Part shown: positions 17,910 to 27,076 of the stretch, piece after piece
How the letters are laid out: each line of letters opens with the position of its first letter
Position numbering within the stretch: the stretch's first letter is position 1
DNA from: Planctomycetota bacterium
GTDB lineage: Bacteria > Planctomycetota > Planctomycetia > Pirellulales > UBA1268
Length of the DNA: 64,000 nucleotides
Direction: 5' to 3'
Assembly: GCA_003669605.1 (NCBI GenBank)
Contig: QWOP01000036.1
Span: 1 to 64,000, forward strand
Translations under genes and position numbers: made by a program
Notes under the pieces: generated by a model
What the model was told of the DNA's origin: nothing
The model's input: the letters and a program-made list of their open reading frames with translations, nothing else
Databases searched by the model: none

Positions 17910-19595
17910 TCAGTGATTGATGATGAACTCGTTCGAATTGAGCACGGCCCACCAAATGTCCTGAAGGGCCCCGATGGCATCCCCCTTGCGGGCGGCCATC
18001 AATTGATTCGCCATGGAGATTTCCTTGCGGGAGGGCTTCCGAGCCAGGGCCGCGGTGTACAGGGTATCGATGCGGGCGGCGTTGCTCATGTCAGCGGAAG
18101 CCACCCGGTCGAGGAAGCCTCCCTTGCCCGTGCCCGTGGCCGTCTTGACGAGGTCGCCGTTAAACATCATCAGCACCTGCGGGATCGAACCGTTAAAGGT
18201 TGTGGCCTCGTCTCCCTCATCGGTTCCGAAAGCGATGATGAACTGCGACAGCCATTCGTCCTTCTTACGCGATGCCTTCTCTCCCTTTTCATCCGCCTGG
18301 TCAGCCTCGGTAGCAGTCAGCAACGACTGGTAGAGTTCCTCCGGCCGCATCTGCCGCAGGTAGAAGTGGGTGAATTTCGGCTTCTCACCCACAGCCGGAT
18401 CATCAGAGGTGTTCCCCTTGGTGACCTTGCTGGACAAGGCATAGGCGCGGGAAAGCGTGATCCAGCGGATCAATTCCTTGACGTTGAAACTCTGCTGCCG
18501 AAATTGGTCTGCGAGACCGTCGAGCAATTCTGGGTGGGATGGCGGGTTGTGTTCCCCAAGATCATCAATCGGCCTGGTGAAGCCGTAACCGAAGAAGTGG
18601 CCCCAGATGCGGTTCACCGCGGCCTTCGGCAACAGCGGACTGGCTACCATCAACTGCGCAAGTTCCCTGCGACGGTTGACGCCAAACGCCGTCCCATCAT
18701 CCATCTTCGCAGGTAGATAGCCGCTGGGATCGACCGATGCACCATCGACAAAAACCGGGTAGGCGACCTTCATCTGCCCATTACGGAGTTCGTAGTAGAG
18801 TTCCGCTTGCGAGGCGTTTCCTCCCTCCCCCGCCCAGTCCTCATCGACGAGTTCAATCGCCTGGACTTCTCGCGTGCCCTCGAACTTCCGCAGCGCTCTG
18901 GACTGGCGGAAAAAGGCATTAAATTCCCAAAACTGGTTTTGCTTGCCCTTGTTGAATGGATGGTTGTGGCACTGCGTGCACTGCACTTGGAGTCCGAGGA
19001 ACACCTGAGCTGTCTTGGCGGTCGCCTGGATCCCGTTCTCTTCAAGTTTGCCCGTGAGGAAATTGGTGGCCCCGTTAAACCCCTTCTCGCCCGCCTTGTT
19101 GACACCCGTGGCCGTCACCAAATCGGTGACGAACTGGTCGTAGGGGAGGTTCTTGGCGAACGCCCGCCGGAGCCACTGCCGCATGCCACTGCGGTTGATG
19201 TTGTCGTTCTCGGTACTCCGGCCGATGAGAACAGTGGTCCAAACGTCAGTCCAGTTCCTGGCGTACTCATCGACGTAGTCATCCCCAAGGAGACGGGCGA
19301 CGAGGGCGGCCCGCTTATCCGGGGCGGTATCGGCGACGAAGACACCGAGTTCGGCAACCGTCGGCACGCGGCCAATGATGTCCAAGTGAACCCGGCGGCA
19401 CCACTCTTGATCGGTGGCCTCATCCGAGGGCTTGATTCTGGCGTCAGACCATCCAGCTGCAACTGATTCGTTGATGAACTTGACTTGGGGGATCCCGAAG
19501 TGTTCATCGGCAGCCGACGACAAAGTGCCGTCGACAACACACCACATCGCCAAGAATAGCGAGGGCCACCTCAAGCAGGGCAACCGCGTCGACAT
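17910..19595 (-). CDS. DUF1549/DUF1553 domain-containing exported protein
   Basis: 561 residues with an N-terminal signal peptide (about 1-28). The DUF1549 half contains the hallmark INESVAAGWSDARIKPS, RRVHLDIIGRVPT, ARNWTDVW and a CxxCH motif in QCTQCHNHPF; the DUF1553 half contains NRIWGHFFGYGFT, DDLGEHNPPSHPELLD, RWITLSRAY and RQMRPEELYQSLL. The CxxCH could bind c-type heme, but in this family its role is unproven. Known pairing: encoded directly before a DUF1501 gene, as here. AAGGGG precedes ATG 19595; a promoter candidate lies about 120 nt upstream. Confidence 0.93.
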   Translation of the reverse strand: MSTRLPCLRWPSLFLAMWCVVDGTLSSAADEHFGIPQVKFINESVAAGWSDARIKPSDEATDQEWCRRVHLDIIGRVPTVAELGVFVADTAPDKRAALVARLLGDDYVDEYARNWTDVWTTVLIGRSTENDNINRSGMRQWLRRAFAKNLPYDQFVTDLVTATGVNKAGEKGFNGATNFLTGKLEENGIQATAKTAQVFLGLQVQCTQCHNHPFNKGKQNQFWEFNAFFRQSRALRKFEGTREVQAIELVDEDWAGEGGNASQAELYYELRNGQMKVAYPVFVDGASVDPSGYLPAKMDDGTAFGVNRRRELAQLMVASPLLPKAAVNRIWGHFFGYGFTRPIDDLGEHNPPSHPELLDGLADQFRQQSFNVKELIRWITLSRAYALSSKVTKGNTSDDPAVGEKPKFTHFYLRQMRPEELYQSLLTATEADQADEKGEKASRKKDEWLSQFIIAFGTDEGDEATTFNGSIPQVLMMFNGDLVKTATGTGKGGFLDRVASADMSNAARIDTLYTAALARKPSRKEISMANQLMAARKGDAIGALQDIWWAVLNSNEFIINH

Positions 19596-19714
19596 GGGAC
19601 GCCCCTTGAAAAGGACATGCGATGGCGGGCTCCCGCCCAAGATGAATCCGAAAAGGAAGCCAGCCGCCCCCCATTTCAGAACCCACTCAACCCACCCATT
19701 CAAACCACAGTCTA

Positions 19715-19744
19715 CTTATACACGATTTCATCGGCATAAGCCAA
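19715..19744 (-). promoter_or_regulatory. Putative promoter of the DUF1549-DUF1501 pair
   Basis: Minus-strand TTGGCT (19744-19739), an 18-nt spacer and TATAAG (19720-19715, 5 of 6). Predicted leader about 110 nt. Confidence 0.45.
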
Positions 19745-19780
19745 CCGTAAGTCCGCCCGTCAAAGGCAACTCTTTTCAAC

Positions 19781-19825
19781 CCCCCCCAGAGCCACCCCCC
19801 CCAGAGCCACCCTCCCCAGAGCCAC
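19781..19825. repeat. Tandem 15-bp C-rich repeat, three copies
   Basis: Copies at 19781-19795 and 19796-19810 are identical (seven C then AGAGCCAC); 19811-19825 has one T for C. Noncoding, between two transcription units. Such runs are prone to slippage, so copy number may vary between strains. Confidence 0.85.
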
Positions 19826-19906
19826 CTCAAGATGGGCTCCCAAGAAGAGAAAAAACAAACCTCATCGGGGTAGCGATCGCACGCTGAAGTCGATTCCTTG
19901 CGTCGA

Positions 19907-20500
19907 TCAGGTCGCCCCGGCAGACCTTCCAGGCCGACGTGCCTGGACCTGCGGAGCCGTCCCCTTGTCCGGCCGCGGGCCGCTCCCCACGAACTCGAGC
20001 AAGGCCCGAGGGCCAGCATCACCCAGACGCGGAGTCGCCAACTTCAAAATCCTCGTGTAACCGCCCGGACGATCAACGAAACGAGGGGCAATTTTCTCGA
20101 ATAGAATCCGGGCCGCCTTCTTGTCGCCGAGAAGACGCACCAACCGACGCCGTGCCACCACGACCGGAGCGGAGGCCTGTGCCCACTTCCGCCACTGATC
20201 GCTCTCTCGCCACTGCTTCCAGGCCGAAGAGTTGCGATCGGCTGTCGAGGCGAATTCCCTGGCAAGCTCCGCCGACTGCAGACCGTGCTTGGCAATGGTG
20301 ATGCAGCGCTCAACGAGCGGCCGGACCTCCTTCGCCTTCGCCACGGTGGTCACAATCCGGCCAGTCACCTTGGCAGCACCAACCTCGCCCGCTTCCGTCT
20401 CCCGCTCTGTGAGCATTAAGGCGGAGGCAAGATTGCGAAGCAATGCCCGCTGGTGGGACGGACTGCGGCCGAGCACACGGCCTTTACGTCGATGGCGCAT
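19907..20500 (-). CDS. rplQ: 50S ribosomal protein L17, enlarged
   Basis: 197 residues against about 120-130 usually. The N-terminal MRHRRKGRVLGRSPSHQRALLR and the block ending IAPRFVDRPGGYTRILKL..RLGDAGPRALLEFV are canonical. The additions are a roughly 35-residue Trp/Ser/Gln-rich insertion (about 88-115) before the GDKKAARILFEKIAP block and a basic tail after FVG. L17 sits near the exit of the peptide tunnel in the large subunit. Last gene of the alpha operon, 104 nt after rpoA. Confidence 0.96.
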   Translation of the reverse strand: MRHRRKGRVLGRSPSHQRALLRNLASALMLTERETEAGEVGAAKVTGRIVTTVAKAKEVRPLVERCITIAKHGLQSAELAREFASTADRNSSAWKQWRESDQWRKWAQASAPVVVARRRLVRLLGDKKAARILFEKIAPRFVDRPGGYTRILKLATPRLGDAGPRALLEFVGSGPRPDKGTAPQVQARRPGRSAGAT

Positions 20501-20604
20501 GAGTCAAACCCTTCGAACCGTTATGGAACCAAATTTTCTGTGGAACGGGAGTACGCGTAAGCAAAACTACCGGGGAAAGGCCCCGACAACACTATCTGGA
20601 ATCG

Positions 20605-21591
20605 TCAGGCTTCAACCGCCGCCGGCGTCGAACCGAGACGAAGACCGTGCTCTGCCAATTTTTCCTTGATCTCTTGCAGGGTCTGCTCCCCCGCATTCCT
20701 CATCTCGAGAACCTGCTCCTCGGACAAGGCGACCAACTGACCGACCGTGACGATATTCTCGCTGGCCAAACAATTGCTGGCCCGCCCCTCGAGGCCGAGC
20801 TGGGAAACCAACATCCCCAGCAACCCTTCGGTAGAGGGCTGCAACGAAAAAATGTCCACCGTCGCTGGAAGATTCACTGCCATGCCGGGCTGCGAATATC
20901 CAACAAACGGATTGAGATGCTTGCGAAGGATCTTAGCCGCCTCGACCAACGCCATTTCCGGGGTCACGGTGCCGTTGGTCCAGATCTCCATCGTCAACTT
21001 ATCGTAATTCGTCTTCTGGCCGACGCGAGTCTCTTCAACTTCATAGCGGACGCGAGTCACAGGACTGAACACAGCATCAACAGGAATGATGCCGATTTCT
21101 TGCGCGTCGGGGCTGTGCTCACTCGCCGGAACGTAGCCACGGCCATTCTCGACCACCATCTCAAGCTCAAAAGGCACGTCGTCGGTTAACGTCGCCAGCA
21201 CGAGGTCCTTGGAGATAACCTCAACGGCCTCATCAGCCTGAACGTCGGCGCCTGTGATCGGCCCCTTGGAACTCTTCTCCACTCGGATCACACGAGTGGA
21301 ATCACTGTGATTCTTGACCACAAGGCTCTTGATAGCCAGAACGATGTCGGTGACATCCTCCAACACGCCCTTGATGGTGGTGAATTCGTGCAGGGTGCCG
21401 CCAACCTTAATCTGGGTGATGGCACTCCCCTCGAGACTCGAGAGGAGCACTCGCCGCAGGCTATTGCCGACCGTCGTACCAAACCCGCGCTCAAACGGCT
21501 CGGCAACGAACTTACCGTAGGTAGGGGTCAACGTCTTGGCTTCGGACGTGACCGTGCTGGGTAGTTCAAGTCCCCGCCAGCGGATGTGCAT
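20605..21591 (-). CDS. rpoA: RNA polymerase alpha subunit
   Basis: 328 residues. N-terminal assembly domain with the dimerisation block [22 protein letters not shown] and the beta/beta'-contact region; C-terminal domain with the [14 protein letters not shown] and [14 protein letters not shown] helix-hairpin-helix blocks that bind UP elements and activators. The frame is open 87 nt further upstream, but AAGGAG 7 nt before ATG 21591 and family length set this start. Lies between rpsD and rplQ, the classical alpha-operon position. Confidence 0.98.
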   Translation of the reverse strand: MHIRWRGLELPSTVTSEAKTLTPTYGKFVAEPFERGFGTTVGNSLRRVLLSSLEGSAITQIKVGGTLHEFTTIKGVLEDVTDIVLAIKSLVVKNHSDSTRVIRVEKSSKGPITGADVQADEAVEVISKDLVLATLTDDVPFELEMVVENGRGYVPASEHSPDAQEIGIIPVDAVFSPVTRVRYEVEETRVGQKTNYDKLTMEIWTNGTVTPEMALVEAAKILRKHLNPFVGYSQPGMAVNLPATVDIFSLQPSTEGLLGMLVSQLGLEGRASNCLASENIVTVGQLVALSEEQVLEMRNAGEQTLQEIKEKLAEHGLRLGSTPAAVEA

Positions 21592-21707
21592 GCGAATCTC
21601 CTTGCCTGTGTCCGTATCAAATTGCGTTGAACTGAAACGAATTCCCTGGAATTCTCCAGAGAAACGGCCGTGTATCACAGCCGTGGGCGTCCATCAGAGC
21701 GAGCGAG

Positions 21708-22334
21708 TTACTTCGAGCACAACTCGATGATCAGGTTCGCCTGCACCGGAATCGAAACGTCGTCGGCAGCAGGAAGACGATCTACCCGCCCCTCAGGCAC
21801 CCCCCCCTCCGACCTCGTCAGAAAGTCGGGAACGTCACGTCGCCCCACCGCCAAAGCAGCATGCACCAACTGCAAACTCTTCGCCCGGTTTTTGACCCGA
21901 ATCAGATCACCGGCCCTCACGAGATAACTGGGCACATCGACGCGCCGCCCATTCACCGTGATATGACCGTGCATGACCACCTGCCTAGCAGCAGAACGGG
22001 ACGGCGCGAAACCAATTCGATGAATGATGTTGTCCAAACGCCGCTCCAGAAGCGACATCAGCATCTCGCCAGTATTCCCTTTCCCACGCTCTGCTCGCGC
22101 AAAGTAAGTGCGAAACTGACGCTCGAGGACACCGTAGTAATGCTTGACTTTCTGCTTTTCACGGAGGTGGATTCCGTACTCGGTAGGCTTGCTACGCCGC
22201 TTTTGCACCATTCCAGGCGGCGTGCTACGACGCTCAAAAGCACACTTGGAGGTGTCACAACGAGTGCCTTTAAGAAACAACTTAAGCCCGTCGCGACGGC
22301 AGAGGCGGCAGACCGGTCCAGTGATACGTCCCAT
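21708..22334 (-). CDS. rpsD: 30S ribosomal protein S4 (zinc-binding form)
   Basis: 208 residues. N-terminal four-cysteine site (Cys9, Cys12, Cys26, Cys31) marks the zinc-binding C+ form. S4 blocks LREKQKVKHYYGVLERQF, LLERRLDNIIHRIGFAPSR and the RNA-binding S4 domain (VMHGHITVNGRRVD) follow. Primary 16S rRNA binder in subunit assembly and, in many bacteria, translational repressor of the alpha operon. An insertion around RRDVPDFLTRSEGG lies near the C-terminus. Confidence 0.98.
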   Translation of the reverse strand: MGRITGPVCRLCRRDGLKLFLKGTRCDTSKCAFERRSTPPGMVQKRRSKPTEYGIHLREKQKVKHYYGVLERQFRTYFARAERGKGNTGEMLMSLLERRLDNIIHRIGFAPSRSAARQVVMHGHITVNGRRVDVPSYLVRAGDLIRVKNRAKSLQLVHAALAVGRRDVPDFLTRSEGGVPEGRVDRLPAADDVSIPVQANLIIELCSK

Positions 22335-22445
22335 GTTTGTCGATCGCTCGCGTGAGTTGCCTGAAGTGTCAGTGTGTAAAAAAGAATCCGGTAAAGAGCC
22401 CCAGCCTGGCCGGAAAACGACCAGAGCACGACGGCCGCAGCAGGA

Positions 22446-22823
22446 TCACACCCGCCGCTTTTTTGGTGGCCGGCAGCCGTTATGAGGGAGAGGAGTGATG
22501 TCCTCGATGCTCTTGACGTTCATCCCAGCGGCCTGCAACGCAGTGATAGCACTCTCACGACCACTGCCTGGCCCGCGAACACGAACCTCAAGGTCCTTAA
22601 CCCCAAATTTCGCAGCCTTCTCAGCAGCCTGCTGAGCAGCACACTGCCCAGCAAACGGGGTGCCCTTGCGGCTCCCCTTAAAACCACAAGTGCCACCACT
22701 GGCCCAGCAGAGCGTATCGCCCTTGGAGTCCGTAATGGTGACGGTGGTGTTGTTAAAACTCGCGCTGATGTACGCGACGCCAGCAGAAACGCTCTTCTTT
22801 TTTGTCTTCGCAACCTTCGACAT
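22446..22823 (-). CDS. rpsK: 30S ribosomal protein S11
   Basis: 125 residues, normal length. Blocks [35 protein letters not shown] and the C-terminal [14 protein letters not shown] are canonical for the platform protein that lines the mRNA path near the E site. Separated from S13 by 155 nt of apparent noncoding sequence, unusual for this gene pair. Confidence 0.98.
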   Translation of the reverse strand: MSKVAKTKKKSVSAGVAYISASFNNTTVTITDSKGDTLCWASGGTCGFKGSRKGTPFAGQCAAQQAAEKAAKFGVKDLEVRVRGPGSGRESAITALQAAGMNVKSIEDITPLPHNGCRPPKKRRV

Positions 22824-22978
22824 GAATCAAATCTTCCCGTGATGGGTCTTCGACCGGAACCGACCGCTTGCAACTCAACACCCCAGCCATCGGCCAGGAA
22901 CCACCAACCACCCCGCTCAACCATCAGCACGACTTCCACCCGAAAACACTGCCAGTGCCTTCGGAATGCAACTGCCGA

Positions 22979-23362
22979 CTACTTGAGATCCTTGACGCCC
23001 TTCTTACCGGCCACCGTCTTCTTTGGACCCTTGCGAGTCCGTGCATTGGTACGGGTCCGCTGCCCCCGAACCGGAAGCCCGCGGCGATGCCGCAGCCCAC
23101 GATAACTGCCGATATCTTTGAGCCGAGAGATATTTTGCGCTAACTGCCGTCGCAGCTGCCCCTCAACGACGTAATCCTTGTCCATCAATGCAGCCAAGCG
23201 AGCCAGCTCATCCTCGTGGAGGTTTTTGGCCACCCCCTCAGGATCAACGCCCGCCTTGTGGCACAACTCGCGAGCAACCCTCGGGCCGACGCCGTACAGG
23301 TACTGCAACGAGTAGATGGTCTTTTTGTCGGACGGGATGTCAACGCCGAGCAGACGGGGCAT
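22979..23362 (-). CDS. rpsM: 30S ribosomal protein S13
   Basis: 127 residues. MPRLLGVDIPSDKKTIYSL, YGVGPRVA, the SYRGLRHRRGLPVRGQRT block and the basic C-terminal tail are canonical. S13 sits in the head of the small subunit and contacts L5 and P-site tRNA. A 248-nt spacer separates it from L36. Confidence 0.98.
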   Translation of the reverse strand: MPRLLGVDIPSDKKTIYSLQYLYGVGPRVARELCHKAGVDPEGVAKNLHEDELARLAALMDKDYVVEGQLRRQLAQNISRLKDIGSYRGLRHRRGLPVRGQRTRTNARTRKGPKKTVAGKKGVKDLK

Positions 23363-23610
23363 GGAAAAGTCTCAGGAAAGGTCGGACTAAAAGCCTTGCC
23401 GCGACACCCCGCCGAAGCCCCCCCCGAGCAGCAACGTGCTGCACGAAACGACCTCAGACGACCAGGGACACCACAAGGACCATATGAAACTTGGCTACGT
23501 AAAATCACCTGCGACTGGAGACAACCCCACACAAACGTCCTGGCAATCGACACCTTGCTGGCTGCCGACTGAACAGGAGTGCGATGGAACTGCCACCCAG
23601 ACTACCGCGG

Positions 23611-23724
23611 TCACCCTTGTCGTTGCTTGTGGCGGGGATCCGCGCACACGACGAAGACGACGCCACGGCGCCGGACAATCTTGCATTTGTCGCAAATGCG
23701 ACGGACGCTGGCGCGGACCTTCAT
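23611..23724 (-). CDS. rpmJ: 50S ribosomal protein L36
   Basis: 37 residues, [14 protein letters not shown] at the start and HKQRQG at the end, too short for many gene callers. The zinc ribbon is complete: Cys11, Cys14, Cys27 and His32 (C-x2-C-x12-C-x4-H). In the usual position between map and rpsM, and first gene of the predicted alpha unit, with a promoter candidate 67-96 nt upstream. IF-1, often found just before L36, is not encoded here. Confidence 0.95.
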   Translation of the reverse strand: MKVRASVRRICDKCKIVRRRGVVFVVCADPRHKQRQG

Positions 23725-23790
23725 GCTTGCGTTCGTGGCGACGGCCGCCTACGCCTTCAACGGGACAGGGAAACTCTCGGAAAGACCACA

Positions 23791-23820
23791 ACTATAGGAA
23801 GATTGGGCTTCAATTCACAA
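23791..23820 (-). promoter_or_regulatory. Putative promoter of the alpha operon (L36-S13-S11-S4-RpoA-L17)
   Basis: Minus-strand TTGTGA (23820-23815), an 18-nt spacer and TATAGT (23796-23791, 5 of 6), directly downstream of the map terminator candidate and giving a leader of about 60 nt for rpmJ. Confidence 0.5.
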
Positions 23821-23850
23821 GGGGAGACCAGAAAACCACGTAAAATTGAG

Positions 23851-23873
23851 AAAAAAAGGGGTTTCACGCCCTT
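23851..23873 (-). terminator. Probable Rho-independent terminator after map
   Basis: Minus strand: AAGGG (23873-23869), an 8-nt loop, CCCTT (23860-23856) running into seven T in all (23857-23851), about 70 nt after the map stop. The stem is short but the T-run is good. It separates the S10-spc part of the ribosomal block from the alpha part. Confidence 0.5.
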
Positions 23874-23943
23874 GCCCTCAGAGGGTCGACCGATGGACCG
23901 CCTTTTCTAGATCAGCCGGTGCGTCGGGAAGAGTGGCCGAAAT

Positions 23944-24762
23944 CTACTCCACGCGGACGATTTCCCCTGGGGAAGGTGCGCGGGTCAGCACTTCAGGGCC
24001 AGACTCGGTGATCGCGATCGTGTGCTCGTAATGCGCACTCGGCTGGCCATCGACGGTCGATTGCGTCCAGTGGTCGCTCAAGGCACGAACTCGCTTTGAG
24101 CCCATATTGACCATCGGCTCAACTGCGATCACTAAACCAGGCTCGAGATTGAAGTCGTAATTCCGTCGAAAACTCGGCGAGCAGAAGTTGGGGACCTGAG
24201 GATCTTCGTGCATCTTTCGCCCGATCCCGTGGCCCACGAAGTTCTCAACCACAGTGAAGCCCTGATCGCGGACGAACGTGGCCATCTCAGTGGCGACATC
24301 ACTCCAGCGGCTCCGCTTTCCCATGAGGGAGATGGCTAGGTCCAGCACCCCCGATGTGCAATCGAGGAGGCGTTGCACTGCAGGGGCGACTTCCCCGATC
24401 GGGTGCGTTCTGGCCGAATCGCCGCACCAACCAGCGAGGCTGCAGCCGGTGTCAACACTGACGATGTCTCCCGGTAGCAAGACCCTCTTGCCCGGTATCC
24501 CGTGAACAACTTCGTCGTTGACCGAGATGCAGCAGACCGCTGGAAATGGCACCTTCCCCGGCACCCCTTTGAACAAGGGCACGGCGCCCTGCTCGACGAA
24601 GAAAGCCTCAACAGCGGCATCAATCTCACCGGTTGTCACCCCGGGGCGAATCATGGCTGCAACAATGTCATGAGCGCCCCACACAACCAGCCCGGCACGC
24701 CGCATGAGGGCGATTTCACGAGGAGAACGAAGATTCACCACAGGAGGGCTCACCAGATGCAA
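23944..24762 (-). CDS. map: Methionine aminopeptidase, type I
   Basis: 272 residues. Removes N-terminal methionine from nascent proteins. Metal ligands and motifs are present: DTGCSLAGWCGDSART (two Asp), VGHGIGRKMHEDP (His), AVEPMV (Glu) and HYEHTIAI (Glu), with catalytic His in VVHGIPG. The frame starts with TTG 24762; GTG codons at 24753, 24741 and 24738 are alternatives and no clear ribosome site decides. A TATACT hexamer at 24844-24839 (minus) may be a -10 for this gene, with a poor -35. Usual neighbour of adk and secY. Confidence 0.96.
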   Translation of the reverse strand: MHLVSPPVVNLRSPREIALMRRAGLVVWGAHDIVAAMIRPGVTTGEIDAAVEAFFVEQGAVPLFKGVPGKVPFPAVCCISVNDEVVHGIPGKRVLLPGDIVSVDTGCSLAGWCGDSARTHPIGEVAPAVQRLLDCTSGVLDLAISLMGKRSRWSDVATEMATFVRDQGFTVVENFVGHGIGRKMHEDPQVPNFCSPSFRRNYDFNLEPGLVIAVEPMVNMGSKRVRALSDHWTQSTVDGQPSAHYEHTIAITESGPEVLTRAPSPGEIVRVE

Positions 24763-24929
24763 TAAATATCGTCAGGAGAGCGGGGCACCGGACGACGCCC
24801 TAAAACCGACCTCCATCCGTAGCCAAACCTCAACACAGAGTATACCGCAGGGCGTAGAGCCTTCCATCAAGGAAGACCGAGTTGCAAAAGGAGCCGATTG
24901 CACCTCGCTATTCCCCAGAGCTCCTACCG

Positions 24930-25502
24930 CTACCGAGAAGCATCGCGAGCAAATTTCCCGAGGGCGATCTTGATTCGCCCGAAGATGTCGTCCGCATCGC
25001 CCAAACCATCTATCGTGGCGAGCTTTTCCTGCCGGGCGTAGTACTCCAAAAGCGGCGCAGTCTGCGCCTCGAAAATTGCAATCCGATTCGAAAAGACCTC
25101 AGGATTGTCGTCGGCTCGCCTCCTCGCGAGCATCCGACGCACCAACTCGTCCCGGGGAACGGACAATTCCAAGACACCATCGACATTCATCGCCCGCCGC
25201 TCGAGGAGGTCATCGAGCGAGGCCGCCTGGGGGAGTGTCCGCGGAAAACCATCCAGCAGAAAGCCGGCCCTACAATCGGCCAACTCCAAGCGCTTGGTGA
25301 CCATACCGAGGACAAGCGTGTCGGGCACGAGTTGCCCCAGCTCCATAAAGCGATTGGCCTGGAGCCCCTCGGTGCTGCGAGCTCGGATCTCCGCTCGCAG
25401 CATTTCACCGGTCGAGAGGTGAGGAACCCGCAGCAAGTCAACCAGTCGCTGACACTGCGTTCCCTTACCAGCCCCGGGCGGTCCGATGAGGATGATCCGC
25501 AT
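24930..25502 (-). CDS. adk: Adenylate kinase, short-LID type
   Basis: 190 residues. Interconverts ATP+AMP and 2 ADP. Walker A GPPGAGKGT (7-15), AMP-binding LSTGEMLR and LLDGFPRT blocks are canonical. The LID is the short form (RRRADDNPEVFSNRI), lacking the roughly 27-residue zinc-finger-like insertion of long-form enzymes. Forty-four codons of open frame upstream look noncoding; ATG 25502 begins the family's MRIILIG. Between secY and map in the spc part of the cluster. Confidence 0.97.
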   Translation of the reverse strand: MRIILIGPPGAGKGTQCQRLVDLLRVPHLSTGEMLRAEIRARSTEGLQANRFMELGQLVPDTLVLGMVTKRLELADCRAGFLLDGFPRTLPQAASLDDLLERRAMNVDGVLELSVPRDELVRRMLARRRADDNPEVFSNRIAIFEAQTAPLLEYYARQEKLATIDGLGDADDIFGRIKIALGKFARDASR

Positions 25503-25672
25503 GACTAGCCCGTACGACACTACCGAGAGGCGAGGCAGACTGCGACACGATCGATCACGTCCTACACACCAGGAAAACCGACTGGGACCTAGATCCAAAG
25601 CCGTCACGTGCCGGGCAGGGAACAGCACCCACAAAAAAAACCACCAGCACCCCTACAACCCGCCCTACTCGG

Positions 25673-27034
25673 TCAAGACTTCTCCAGTAACCCCGTGTAG
25701 TTCCGCATCACCAAGTGGCTATCGATCTTTTGCACCAAATCAAAGGCGACGCTCACCGCAATCAGCAAGCCGGTACCACCGTAGAAACTGGCGATCTGCG
25801 ATGGTATGCCCAACGCACCACCGACAATAGTTGGAATGATCGCAACCAAGGCCAGAAATCCAGCCCCCACATACGTGATCCGCTCCATCACCCGCTCTAA
25901 ATAATCGGCAGTTCGTTTACCGGGGCGATAGCCAGGAATAAACGCCCCGAAGTTCTTGAGATTGTCAGCCATCTCCTTCGGATTGAATGTAATCGCCGTC
26001 CAGAAGTAGCAGAAAAAGTAGATCAGCGCGATATAGAGAATCGTGTAGAGAAACGACTGCCCCCGCGTAAAGGAGTCGTGAAGCGACCCCAGAAACGCAT
26101 TCCCCGGATATGCACTCGACAGATACTGAAAGAGCATCTGCGGAAAGAGCAACAGCGAACTCGCAAAAATGATCGGCATCACGCCGGCCTGATTGACCCG
26201 CAGTGGCAAGTACTGACGGGTTCCACCATACACCCGTCGGCCACGGACATGCTTCGCGCTCTGCGTCGGAATCCGACGCTGCCCCTGCGTCATAAACACC
26301 ACCCCCGCCACGACCCCAACGAACAGTGCCGCGAGCACAAGAATAGTCTCGATCCCCATCTTGCCACCTCCACCACCGAGTTCCCACGTGGTGTCACCAG
26401 CCAACTCCAGCAATGCACTCGGCATAGCGGCAAGAATTCCAGCCATGATCAAGAGACTGATCCCGTTACCAATGCCGAATTCATCGATCTGCTCACCGAG
26501 CCACATCAAAAAGATAGTGCCCGCCGTCATGGTCATTACCGCGACGAACTGCCACACCAACGGCAATCTTCCGTCCACCAGAAATGCCGGCTGTATAAGT
26601 GATGTCTCGCCGATCCGGGCATTGGAGAGAAAAGCCACATATGCCCAACTCTGCAAAAGACAGATAACGACAGTCGCATAGCGAGTGTACTCGTTGATCT
26701 TCTTGCGGCCGGCTTCACCCTCTTTGGTCAGTCGCTCAAGCGGCGGCCAGACCGTGCCGAGCAACTGAAAAATGATCGAGGCCGAAATATACGGCATGAT
26801 CCCCAAGCCAAAAATCGTCGCCTGCGATAACTGGCTCGCCGAGAACACCGCGACCGTTTTGAGTAGATCGGCGATCCCACCGCTCTCCTGCGCGAAAGCA
26901 GTCATCGCCTTGGCGTCAACGATCGGTAACGGCACCTGCCAGCCGACCCGATAAATGGCCAACAGGCCGAGCGTCAACAGAATCTTCTGCCGCAACTCGG
27001 GGATCGTAAAGATGATGCGAAGTTTTTCCAGCAC
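25673..27034 (-). CDS. secY: Protein translocase subunit SecY
   Basis: 453 residues with ten hydrophobic segments forming the Sec channel. Diagnostic blocks: GIMPYISASIIFQLL (TM2), the GEQIDEFGIGNGISL loop, GQRRIPTQSAKHVRGRR in the C4 cytosolic loop, LPLRVNQAGVMPIIFASS, and the C5-loop IPGYRPGKRTADYLE. It follows L15 by 42 nt, the normal order. A T-run 30-40 nt after its stop has no preceding stem, so I do not call a terminator before adk. Confidence 0.98.
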   Translation of the reverse strand: MLEKLRIIFTIPELRQKILLTLGLLAIYRVGWQVPLPIVDAKAMTAFAQESGGIADLLKTVAVFSASQLSQATIFGLGIMPYISASIIFQLLGTVWPPLERLTKEGEAGRKKINEYTRYATVVICLLQSWAYVAFLSNARIGETSLIQPAFLVDGRLPLVWQFVAVMTMTAGTIFLMWLGEQIDEFGIGNGISLLIMAGILAAMPSALLELAGDTTWELGGGGGKMGIETILVLAALFVGVVAGVVFMTQGQRRIPTQSAKHVRGRRVYGGTRQYLPLRVNQAGVMPIIFASSLLLFPQMLFQYLSSAYPGNAFLGSLHDSFTRGQSFLYTILYIALIYFFCYFWTAITFNPKEMADNLKNFGAFIPGYRPGKRTADYLERVMERITYVGAGFLALVAIIPTIVGGALGIPSQIASFYGGTGLLIAVSVAFDLVQKIDSHLVMRNYTGLLEKS

Positions 27035-27076
27035 GAGAACGACTCCTTTGCTCCCATCACGCCCGGAGCGTTCACG

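Larger units (their letters stand above)
19596..19906. other. Intergenic spacer between L17 and the DUF1549 gene
   Basis: 311 nt without a convincing gene. It holds the promoter candidate of the DUF1549-DUF1501 pair and a three-copy 15-bp C-rich repeat. A T-rich stretch follows the L17 stop (minus strand, about 19860-19848) but no good stem precedes it, so I do not call a terminator. Confidence 0.6.

Noticed and set aside
19781-19825. CRISPR-like repeat
   Set aside because: Units are directly adjacent without spacers and only 15 bp; a simple tandem repeat.
23725-23943. Search for infA (IF-1) between map and rpmJ
   Set aside because: No IF-1-like reading frame; the space carries a terminator and promoter candidate.
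25620-25672. Possible terminator after secY (T8 run on the minus strand)
   Set aside because: The preceding sequence is G-rich with no complementary arm, so no stem forms.
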